Shown here: piece after piece, positions 7,915 to 14,569 of the stretch
Layout of the letters: every line of letters starts with the position of its first letter
Position numbering within the stretch: position 1 is the first letter of the stretch
Assembly: GCA_964591245.1 (NCBI GenBank)
Contig: CAZPZZ010000063.1
Span: 1 to 21,947 of the forward strand
Origin: CAZPZZ01 sp964591245
GTDB taxonomy: Bacteria > Acidobacteriota > Vicinamibacteria > Vicinamibacterales > UBA8438
DNA length: 21,947 bases
Direction of reading: 5' to 3'
The notes under the pieces: model-generated
What the model saw: only the letters and a program-made list of their open reading frames with translations
What the model was told of the DNA's origin: nothing
Database searches by the model: none
Program-made: the position numbers and the translations under genes

Positions 7915-8790
7915 TCACACCATATTTAGTGCCGCGGCCGCCGCGGTCCCGATCTCCGAGGGACTCGCAACCACCGTCACCCCCGCCTCGGTGAGCGCCG
8001 CCATTTTCTCGGCCGCAGTCCCCTTCCCCCCAGAAATGATAGCGCCGGCGTGTCCCATCCGTCGCCCAGGCGGGGCTGTCTGACCGGCAATAAAACTCAC
8101 GACCGGTTTCCGGATATGGTCTCTGATATAGGCGGCGGCATCCTCTTCGGCGCTGCCACCGATCTCACCGATCAACACGACCGCTTCTGTCTCCGTATCC
8201 GCCTCGAACAACTCTAAGGCATCAATGAAGCTGGTGCCGATTAACGGGTCACCGCCGATCCCAATGCATGTCGTCTGACCCAATCCCAACATCGTGAGTT
8301 GGTGTATCGCTTCATAGGTCAGGGTCCCACTCTTCGAGACGATCCCGACACGACCTTCTTGACAGATATGCCCAGGTATAATGCCGGCCTTGCCGAGCCC
8401 CGCCGAGATCAGCCCCGGGCAGTTCGGTCCGATGAGACGAGAATCTCGCCCCTCGAGAAACCGTAGCGCACCCATGACATCGAGCGTCGGAATACCCTCT
8501 GTGATACAGACAATCAATGACACGCCTGCATCAGCCGCCTCCATCACAGCATCCGCCGCCGCCTGAGGTGGCACAAAAATCACCGAGGCGTTTGCCCCCG
8601 TCTTCTCGACCGCTACTGCCGCCGTGTTAAACACCGGGACGCCATCTTGACTCGTGCCCCCTTTTCCCGGGGTGACGCCGGCAACCACGTTCGTCCCATA
8701 TTCGGCAGCCTGCCGCGCATGAAAAGCACCCTCGCGCCCGGTCAGTCCCTGCACGAGCAATCGTGTTTCCCCGTCAATCAGTACCGCCAT
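7915..8790 (-). CDS. sucD: Succinyl-CoA synthetase (ADP/GDP-forming), alpha subunit
   Basis: A 291-residue subunit that carries the phospho-histidine and binds CoA. With SucC it converts succinyl-CoA, NDP and Pi to succinate, CoA and NTP in the TCA cycle. ATG 8790 gives the usual N-terminus (MAVLIDGETRLLVQGLTG), and a GGAG lies about 9 nt upstream. The frame stays open further upstream, but that part does not look like the family. GPNCPGLI (121-128), the CoA/active-site region, is present. H247 in RRMGHAGAI is the phosphorylated His (E. coli H246). The gene follows sucC with a 109-bp spacer, longer than the other gaps in the run. Confidence 0.95.
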   Translation of the reverse strand: MAVLIDGETRLLVQGLTGREGAFHARQAAEYGTNVVAGVTPGKGGTSQDGVPVFNTAAVAVEKTGANASVIFVPPQAAADAVMEAADAGVSLIVCITEGIPTLDVMGALRFLEGRDSRLIGPNCPGLISAGLGKAGIIPGHICQEGRVGIVSKSGTLTYEAIHQLTMLGLGQTTCIGIGGDPLIGTSFIDALELFEADTETEAVVLIGEIGGSAEEDAAAYIRDHIRKPVVSFIAGQTAPPGRRMGHAGAIISGGKGTAAEKMAALTEAGVTVVASPSEIGTAAAAALNMV

Positions 8791-8844
8791 GCCAACTCCA
8801 AGCGACAACCACCGCGTCCCTGAACACTTCAACGACCCCAAATC

Positions 8845-8862
8845 GAGGGGCACATGTCCCTC
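8845..8862. other. Small hairpin in the sucC-sucD spacer
   Basis: GAGGG and CCCTC form a 5-bp stem around an 8-nt loop that contains the palindrome ACATGT. It lies in the 109-bp sucC-sucD gap with no downstream T-run, so it is not an obvious terminator. It could be an mRNA-processing or stability element, or chance. Confidence 0.25.
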
Positions 8863-8899
8863 AGCGGCCCAGCATGTAATTTCAGCCAACCCGAAGTAT

Positions 8900-10057
8900 T
8901 CAACGGGCCAACGCCACAACTCTTTCCGCGGCCTCCGCCATGCTCTCTGCCGTCGTGAAGTCGAAGCCACTCTCCGCTAACATGGCCTTGCCCTCCTCAA
9001 CGTTGGTCCCCTTCATGCGAATCACGACGGGGCGCCGCACACCCAGAGTCGATACCGCCGCGATGACCCCCTCTGCCAGGACATCACACCGAAGGATACC
9101 GCCGAAAATATTAATCAGTACTGCTTTGACACGGGTGTCCCGTCCAAGGATCTGGAAGGCATTCCGAATCTGATCGGCGCTGGCGCCGCCGCCAACATCG
9201 AGAAAATTCGCCGGCTCCCCTCCCGCTAACTTGATGATGTCCATGGTCGCCATCGCGAGCCCCGCTCCGTTGACCATGCACCCAATCGTCCCGTCCAGCC
9301 GAATATAGTTCAGGCTGTGCTTCGACGCTTCAATTTCAAGCTCTTCCTCTTCATCGAGGTCCCGCAGATCGCGCAGTTCTGGATGTCGAAACAGCGCGTT
9401 GTTGTCCAGGGAGACCTTGGCATCGAGCGCAAGCACGCGCCCACTGCTCGTCACTACAAGCGGATTGATCTCGACGAGTGAAGCATCGACACCCAGGAAG
9501 GCTCGGTACACGGCCTGCATGAGTGCAGCCGCTTCCCGCAAGGGCCGTCCACTCAAACCGACGGCATCGGCCAATCGACGTGCTTGAAAGGCGGGCAACT
9601 CTGAGCCGGGGGCCACGTGGGCCCTGAAGATCAATTCAGGCGTTTCCGCCGCGACCTTCTCAATATCCATACCTCCAGCTGCGCTCGCCATGATCAGCGG
9701 TCGCTGCACCGTCCGATCAATCAGCACACCGAGGTAGAGTTCTTTCGCGATGTCGAGGGTTTCCTCCACGAGCAGCCGAGACACAAGCCGTCCCTCGGGG
9801 CCAGTCTGGGCAGTCACGAGCGTCATGCCGAGCATTTGACCCGCCACGCGTTCTGCCTCGCCAGCGTCGGCGACAAGCGCCACCCCGCCGCCCTTTCCAC
9901 GCCCACCCGCGTGGATCTGCGCCTTCACGACGACTCGCCCTCCAAAACGCGCCGCCACTCGTGCCGCGTCGGGAGCAGTTTGAACCGCCTCGCCCTGTGG
10001 AATCGCCACACCGCTCCGCGCCAGCAGAGCTTTAGCCTGATACTCGTGAATCTTCAT
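8900..10057 (-). CDS. sucC: Succinyl-CoA synthetase, beta subunit
   Basis: A 385-residue ATP-grasp subunit that binds the nucleotide and succinate. The canonical start MKIHEYQAKALL is at ATG 10057. The N-terminal ATP-grasp fold contains VVVKAQIHAGGRGKGGGV (42-59). SLVEINPLVV is the metal/nucleotide site. CMVNGAGLAMATMD and NIFGGILRCD belong to the C-terminal CoA-ligase domain at the alpha-beta interface. The length fits the bacterial family (about 385-390). Its start lies 18 bp after the mdh stop. Nucleotide preference (ADP or GDP) cannot be read safely. Confidence 0.96.
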   Translation of the reverse strand: MKIHEYQAKALLARSGVAIPQGEAVQTAPDAARVAARFGGRVVVKAQIHAGGRGKGGGVALVADAGEAERVAGQMLGMTLVTAQTGPEGRLVSRLLVEETLDIAKELYLGVLIDRTVQRPLIMASAAGGMDIEKVAAETPELIFRAHVAPGSELPAFQARRLADAVGLSGRPLREAAALMQAVYRAFLGVDASLVEINPLVVTSSGRVLALDAKVSLDNNALFRHPELRDLRDLDEEEELEIEASKHSLNYIRLDGTIGCMVNGAGLAMATMDIIKLAGGEPANFLDVGGGASADQIRNAFQILGRDTRVKAVLINIFGGILRCDVLAEGVIAAVSTLGVRRPVVIRMKGTNVEEGKAMLAESGFDFTTAESMAEAAERVVALAR

Positions 10058-10075
10058 CGATGCTTGCCCGCGACA

Positions 10076-11002
10076 CTACAAGCCAAGAATATCGACAAGT
10101 TCCTGTACGGACGCCGCCGACTTGTTCAGGGCTGCCTGCTCGTCAGCTTCGAGCGTAATCTCGATGATCTGCTCGGCCCCCCCTGCTCCGAGCTTCACCG
10201 GCACCCCGACGAAAAGATCTCGAACGCCATACTCTCCTTGCAGATACACGGCACAGGGGAGAATCTTCTTCTTGTCCTTCAGAATCGCCTCGACCATCTC
10301 TACCGCCGCTGACCCCGGGGCGTAATACGCGCTGCCGGTACCAAGTAGCTTGACGATCTCCGCTCCACCATGGGCGGTGCGGTTCACAATCGCGTCGACC
10401 GTCGCTCCGTCGAGAAGCTGCGTGATGGGAATCCCGGCGACCGTGGACAATCGTGGAAGCGGCACCATCGTGTCGCCATGCCCCCCCAAAACAAACGCAT
10501 GCGTATTCTCCACAGAGACGTTGAGAGCCTCGGCGATGAAAGCACGCATTCGCGCCGAATCGAGTACACCCGCCATCCCCACAACCCGCTCCCTGGGGAA
10601 GCCGCTCTCACGGTACACGACCTGACACATTGCATCGAGCGGGTTCGTCACGGGTACGATGATGCAGTCAGGGGAATGCTTGACGACCTCTCGGGTCACC
10701 GCCTTCATGATGCCCGCATTCTTCTGCAGTAAATCGTCCCGACTCATACCTGGCTTTCGTGCCAACCCGGCGGTAATCACCACGACATCCGAACCGGCGG
10801 TGTCCGCATAGTCGTTCGTTCCCAGCACGCGCGAGTCAGACCCCTCGATAGAACAGGCTTCCAACATATCGAGGCCCTTACCCTGGGGCACTCCCTCAAG
10901 CACGTCAAGCACAACCACGTCCGCCAGTTCCTTGTCGGCAATACTACGTGCAGCGGTTGCACCCACATTCCCGGACCCGATCACGGTGACTTTACGATTC
11001 AT
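10076..11002 (-). CDS. mdh: Malate dehydrogenase, LDH-like type
   Basis: A 308-residue NAD-dependent enzyme that oxidises malate to oxaloacetate in the TCA cycle. The Rossmann motif IGSGNVG is at 8-14. Asp33 after the second strand points to NAD rather than NADP. The active-site loop ARKPGMSRDDLL (81-92) carries R82 and R88, the substrate Arg typical of MDH rather than LDH. D148/R151 and H175 (LGGHGDTMVPL) complete the catalytic set. The short length and sequence fit the LDH-like MDH clade. An AGGAG (plus-strand complement 11009-11013) about 6-7 nt before ATG 11002 is the clearest Shine-Dalgarno site in the window. It is the first gene of the mdh-sucC-sucD-ndk-DUF2905-dcd run. Confidence 0.95.
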   Translation of the reverse strand: MNRKVTVIGSGNVGATAARSIADKELADVVVLDVLEGVPQGKGLDMLEACSIEGSDSRVLGTNDYADTAGSDVVVITAGLARKPGMSRDDLLQKNAGIMKAVTREVVKHSPDCIIVPVTNPLDAMCQVVYRESGFPRERVVGMAGVLDSARMRAFIAEALNVSVENTHAFVLGGHGDTMVPLPRLSTVAGIPITQLLDGATVDAIVNRTAHGGAEIVKLLGTGSAYYAPGSAAVEMVEAILKDKKKILPCAVYLQGEYGVRDLFVGVPVKLGAGGAEQIIEITLEADEQAALNKSAASVQELVDILGL

Positions 11003-11120
11003 GAGCCGCTCCTATCCCTTTCGCACCGGTCGCACCAAACCACGCACCCCGACAGCCAGGTTTTCAACCGACTGCTTCAGGTCACGACCTTACGACCAGC
11101 CACAGGATTTTCACAGAAAT

Positions 11121-11141
11121 TGTGGAAAAGTCTGTGGAAAA
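11121..11141 (-). repeat. Tandem DnaA-box-like 9-mers
   Basis: TGTGGAAAA occurs at 11121-11129 and again at 11133-11141, a 12-bp period (the full repeat unit is TGTGGAAAAGTC). On the minus strand each reads TTTTCCACA, which fits the relaxed DnaA-box consensus TT(A/T)TNCACA. A related TTTTCACAG lies at 11109-11117. It could be a DnaA or other regulator site for the mdh/serA promoters. There is no flanking dnaA/dnaN or AT-rich unwinding stretch, so an origin is unlikely. Confidence 0.4.
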
Positions 11142-11193
11142 GTCCACCCTCATCGTCTTCGCAACCGCCACTCCTCGGTATTTCTAGCGGTTT

Positions 11194-11208
11194 GCACCAT
11201 CCTGGTGC
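11194..11208. promoter_or_regulatory. Operator-like perfect dyad (6-bp arms, 3-bp centre)
   Basis: GCACCA-TCC-TGGTGC is a perfect inverted repeat about 55 bp upstream of the serA -10-like hexamer. It could be a repressor or activator half-site pair, or a short hairpin. The binding protein is unknown. Confidence 0.3.
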
Positions 11209-11243
11209 GGGTGGTCGTCGTGGTGTAGAGGTGCCTACTCTTT

Positions 11244-11267
11244 CCGCGAACGCTCGCGGATTATACT
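11244..11267 (+). promoter_or_regulatory. serA: Putative serA promoter -10 with an overlapping dyad
   Basis: TATACT at 11262-11267 is a 5/6 match to the -10 consensus and would start RNA near 11274, about 50 nt before the serA ATG. Just upstream, CCGCGA-ACGC-TCGCGG (11244-11259) is a perfect dyad lying in the -35/-10 spacer, where a bound protein would block polymerase. No good -35 hexamer is visible. Confidence 0.35.
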
Positions 11268-11324
11268 GTACGGGTTATCGCAAGGACCGCAACACGCCAC
11301 TCCGGACGCTCATTCGCCACCATC

Positions 11325-12905
11325 ATGAAAATCGTCATAGCCGACCCGCTTCCCTCATCTGCCGCAAATATCCTCCAAAGCCAGGAGAACTGGACCGTCG
11401 AAACGCTGTCAGGCTGCCCAACCGCAGCACTCCATGATGCGCTCGCCACTGCCGACGCGTTGATCGTACGCAGCGCTACCCAAGTCAATGCCGAACTACT
11501 TGCCAAAGCGCCACACCTCAGAGTCGTAGCCCGAGCCGGTACCGGTGTCGACAACATCAACCTCGATGCGGCGAGCGCCCGCGGTGTGTTAGTCGTCAAT
11601 GCACCAGGCGCAAACAGCGTCAGCGTCGCCGAACACGCTTTCGCCCTACTACTCGCACTCGCCCGTGCGGTACCTCAGGCCAGCACAAGCCTCGAACAAG
11701 GTCATTGGGAGAAGAAGCGGCTAATCGGCACCGAACTTCGGGGAAAAACACTCGGCGTTCTCGGTCTGGGACGCATCGGGCGAGAGGTCGTTCGACGGGC
11801 CCACGCGTTCGGCATGTGCACTGTCGCCTACGACCCATTCGTGACCAACCAGGCCGCGGCCGACCTCGATGTTGATCTGCTCGAACTCGACGCCCTGTGC
11901 GAACGAGCCGACTTCATCAGCCTGCATGTTCCGAGCACCGGACAGCCTTTGTTCACAGCCGACCGATTCGCGCTTTGCAAACCGACCGCACGCATCATCA
12001 ACACGGCCAGGGGCAGCCTCATCGACGAAACGGCGCTCGCCGACGCCATCGAACAAGGCACCTTCGGCGGTGCCGGACTTGATGTCTTCCAGACCGAACC
12101 TCCTGAAGACACGCGGCTACTTTCATTGCCGCAGGTCGTGGCCACTCCCCACATTGCCGGATCTACCGAGGAAGCCCAAGAACTCGTGGGGTTGGAAACA
12201 GCGCGCTGTGTTCGAGATTTCTTGAGCACTGGAGCCGTACGTAACGCGGTCAACTATCCATCCCTTGACCCAGAAGAACTGAAGCGGCTGCACCCCTATA
12301 TGGCCTTAGCCCAACGTTTAGGCGCCCTCCTCGGCCAAATCGTGACGGCCCGACCAGAAGCCTTGGCCATCCGCTACTACGGAGCATTGGCTGACGGCAA
12401 CAATGAAACCCTTGTTGGCGCAGCCCTCGTTGGCTTCTTCGGTTCCACCTTGAACAACGTCACGCCAATCAATGCTCGTGCCCGAGCCCAAGAACGTGGC
12501 CTTGAGATCATTGAGTCCCGTAGCTCCCGTGCTCGAAATTTCACCAGCCTCATCTCCATCAAGCTGCACACGAACGAGGGCGAGCATTGGGTCGAAGGAG
12601 CACTTTTCGAGCAGGCGGGGCCACGTCTGGTTCTGCTCGACGGGGTCGCAATAGAAGCTCCACTGGAGGGAACGCTCGCCATCATCTGTAACGAGGACCA
12701 GCCGGGCGTCATTGGTGAGGTCGGCTTGATTCTCGGCCGTCATGCCATCAACATCGCAGCATTCGCGCTGGGCCGTGGGACCGACGGTGCGGTGGGGGTA
12801 GTAAAGATTGATGAAGAACACGGCGCCGGAACCGTAACCGACGAAGTCATACAGGAAATCCTTGCCGTCGGCGCCGTCACACGGGTATCGCTCGTGACCG
12901 TATAG
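11325..12905 (+). CDS. serA: D-3-phosphoglycerate dehydrogenase, long (ASB + ACT) type
   Basis: A 526-residue enzyme for the first committed step of serine synthesis: 3-phosphoglycerate plus NAD to 3-phosphohydroxypyruvate. The substrate domain is split (1-100 and 285-315) around a Rossmann domain with GVLGLGRIG (144-152). The catalytic R229 (NTARG), E258 (QTEPPE) and H276 (ATPHIAGST) are all present. Residues about 316-445 form the ASB domain and about 448-526 a C-terminal ACT domain, the layout of the long-form enzymes that serine often regulates. The start ATG 11325 matches the family N-terminus, although no Shine-Dalgarno sequence is visible. It stands alone: mdh is divergent and the downstream gene convergent. 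Confidence 0.96.
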   Translation: MKIVIADPLPSSAANILQSQENWTVETLSGCPTAALHDALATADALIVRSATQVNAELLAKAPHLRVVARAGTGVDNINLDAASARGVLVVNAPGANSVSVAEHAFALLLALARAVPQASTSLEQGHWEKKRLIGTELRGKTLGVLGLGRIGREVVRRAHAFGMCTVAYDPFVTNQAAADLDVDLLELDALCERADFISLHVPSTGQPLFTADRFALCKPTARIINTARGSLIDETALADAIEQGTFGGAGLDVFQTEPPEDTRLLSLPQVVATPHIAGSTEEAQELVGLETARCVRDFLSTGAVRNAVNYPSLDPEELKRLHPYMALAQRLGALLGQIVTARPEALAIRYYGALADGNNETLVGAALVGFFGSTLNNVTPINARARAQERGLEIIESRSSRARNFTSLISIKLHTNEGEHWVEGALFEQAGPRLVLLDGVAIEAPLEGTLAIICNEDQPGVIGEVGLILGRHAINIAAFALGRGTDGAVGVVKIDEEHGAGTVTDEVIQEILAVGAVTRVSLVTV

Positions 12906-13030
12906 CCAGACGTACCCGCTCTCAGGGCGAAGAACAACCTCTTCGAGGTCAGGGGGGGCAAGAAGGCCAGCCACACCACAGGCCCAACATCCTGTCCGTG
13001 CGTATTCCCTCGTCGTTCACCAAAGATTGG

Positions 13031-13606
13031 CTACCGCAGGGTCAAGCGCATCGACGTACCAAGCTGTGTGTCGAATAGCTCCACCATATCTGTGGTCACG
13101 GCACGTACCTGATATCGCGCTGCGACTTCATCCCCAATCGTCGCGAACACAACGCGACCGCCTACCGACAACATTGCGGTTCTGCGTTGCCCCACGGCCG
13201 TGTCTTCAACCGCCATGCCAAAGAGTGAGATAGCCGGACGAGAACCTCGGACTGCCCGGGCGACTTCGCCGCGTCCGACGTTCCCAGGTACCGGCCGCCG
13301 CCCTACCTGACCGACTCGCTCTTCAGACGGGACCACACTCTGGGGCGACACGAGGGTGAAGGGATTCCGGCCAGGCACGCGCGGTCGCGGTGCGGTCTCG
13401 AGCCGGGCGGCCAGGCGCGAGACTTCGTGCTCGAGCTCTAGCACCGCCGCAGCCGATGAAACGTCCAATGCAGACCGACCTGGTGCCGAGTCACGCGCAG
13501 ACAGCCCACCCTTTTGGGGCACGGTGGACGCCGCGGAGGACAGCCAGGCCGCCACGACAGCCAGCCCGCCGACCAAGAGAACGATGCGCGTGCTATTGCT
13601 ATTCAT
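13031..13606 (-). CDS. GspC/PilP-like inner-membrane protein (putative secretion or pilus system component)
   Basis: A 191-residue protein with a short N-terminus, one membrane segment (about 8-27) and a low-complexity region that includes a short helical stretch (53-70). The motif GRNPF is at 79-83. After another Arg/Pro/Val-rich linker comes a C-terminal beta domain (about 125-191) with ISLFGMAVED, RTAMLSVGG and VFATIGDEV. The order TM, RNPF, linker, small beta domain with a G-x-E/D-V turn is that of GspC HR-domain and PilP-like proteins of type II secretion and type IV pilus systems. The assignment is by pattern only. A pseudopilin-like gene lies 7.5 kb away at 21140, which fits such a system elsewhere on the chromosome. 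Confidence 0.6.
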   Translation of the reverse strand: MNSNSTRIVLLVGGLAVVAAWLSSAASTVPQKGGLSARDSAPGRSALDVSSAAAVLELEHEVSRLAARLETAPRPRVPGRNPFTLVSPQSVVPSEERVGQVGRRPVPGNVGRGEVARAVRGSRPAISLFGMAVEDTAVGQRRTAMLSVGGRVVFATIGDEVAARYQVRAVTTDMVELFDTQLGTSMRLTLR

Positions 13607-13634
13607 TCGGATGACGTAGACACTCCGAAAGCCC

Positions 13635-13643
13635 AGTGTACCA
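13635..13643 (-). promoter_or_regulatory. Extended -10-like element upstream of the GspC-like gene
   Basis: On the minus strand TGG followed by TACACT fits an extended -10 (TGn-TAnnnT). It would start RNA near 13628, about 22 nt before ATG 13606. No -35 is evident. This is a weak prediction. Confidence 0.25.
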
Positions 13644-13834
13644 TGGCCAGGACCTGACTCTCGCCAATTGGTCGCCCGCCCGGGGTCGAAGCCCGGTCCC
13701 CTCCCTTCCGCGCGTTTCCTCTCAAACCTCGACAGGCACCGGACCTGTAGCGTCTCCCTAGATAATCCATGTTAGGATTCGACGTGCACCCTCCGACCGG
13801 AACTTCCTTCCAGGCGGAACCTATCGTCCCTCGC

Positions 13835-14569
13835 GTGGTTGCCATCATTCCCGCACGTTACGGGTCAACTCGGCTGCCCGGCAAACCTTTAGCGCAAATC
13901 GATGGGCGGTCTATGGTGGAGCATGTATACCGTCGCGTGTCGAGCGCCGAATCCGTAAATTCCGTGCTTGTCGCGACCGACGACGAGCGGATCGCCCGCG
14001 CGGTCGCCAGCTTCGGTGGGGAAGCCAGGATGACTCGCACCGACCACATCAGCGGCACCGACCGACTGGCCGAGGTCGCCGATGCCATCGCCTGCGACAT
14101 CGTCGTCAACGTCCAGGCTGACGAGCCGCTTATCGCTGCCACGATGATCAACGATGTCGTTGCCGCCTGTGCGAAGCCGGACGTCATGATGTCTACATTG
14201 CGATGTCCACTTCCTGATCTTGCCGCTCTTCACGACCCGAACGTGGTCAAGGTCGCGGTCGACCGCCAAGGCTCGGCTCTCTTCTTCTCGCGTGCAGCAA
14301 TCGGTCTCGATCGCGATGCCCAACGGTTTCCGGCGACGACGGTGGACAAGCACATTGGCATCTACGCCTACCACCGTAGATTCCTCCTGACCCTGAGTCG
14401 CCTTGAGCCGACACCCCTGGAGCGCATGGAGCGCCTCGAACAGCTCCGAGTCCTCGAGCACGGCTACCGCATTATGACCACTCGAACGGAGCACGATCCC
14501 GTCGCTGTCGACACACCTGCTGATCTCGCACGGGTGCGTCGACTCGTGTCGACTGGAGCCAACGCATGA
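13835..14569 (+). CDS. kdsB: 3-deoxy-manno-octulosonate cytidylyltransferase (CMP-KDO synthetase)
   Basis: A 244-residue enzyme that activates KDO with CTP to CMP-KDO for LPS core assembly. The family N-terminus VVAIIPARYGSTRLPGKPL begins at GTG 13835. An in-frame ATG at 13769 would add 22 residues that do not resemble the family, and neither start has a good ribosome site. QADEPLI, the CTP/Mg-binding loop, and THR/DHI-type substrate residues (RTDHISGTDRLAEV) are present. C-terminal DTPADLARVR is also typical. The length is close to E. coli KdsB (248). The stop overlaps the pyrG start in ATGA, so the enzyme that makes CTP is co-translated with one that uses it. Confidence 0.93.
   Translation: MVAIIPARYGSTRLPGKPLAQIDGRSMVEHVYRRVSSAESVNSVLVATDDERIARAVASFGGEARMTRTDHISGTDRLAEVADAIACDIVVNVQADEPLIAATMINDVVAACAKPDVMMSTLRCPLPDLAALHDPNVVKVAVDRQGSALFFSRAAIGLDRDAQRFPATTVDKHIGIYAYHRRFLLTLSRLEPTPLERMERLEQLRVLEHGYRIMTTRTEHDPVAVDTPADLARVRRLVSTGANA

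Larger units (their letters stand above)
11003..11324. other. Divergent intergenic region between mdh and serA
   Basis: A 322-bp non-coding stretch that must hold the start signals for both mdh (leftward) and serA (rightward). It contains two tandem DnaA-box-like 9-mers (11121-11141), a perfect dyad at 11194-11208, a second dyad at 11244-11259 and a TATACT -10-like hexamer at 11262-11267. No convincing -35 box could be paired for mdh. No tRNA or other RNA gene is recognisable. Confidence 0.7.

Noticed and set aside
11101..11145. A replication origin based on the DnaA-box-like repeats
   Set aside because: There are only two or three boxes, no AT-rich unwinding region, and no dnaA, dnaN, gidA or parAB nearby.
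12937..12949. A hairpin ACCTC-TTC-GAGGT just after serA
   Set aside because: It has a 5-bp stem and no T-run, so a terminator is not supported.
12318..12974. A 218-codon minus-strand frame opposite the end of serA
   Set aside because: It lies under the ASB and ACT domains of serA, which are conserved in the plus frame, so it is a shadow.
13680..13696. A tRNA T-arm-like hairpin (CCGGG, 7-nt loop GTCGAAG, CCCGG)
   Set aside because: Loop positions 54 and 60 are wrong. No matching acceptor strand, anticodon arm or CCA is present nearby, so it is a chance hairpin.
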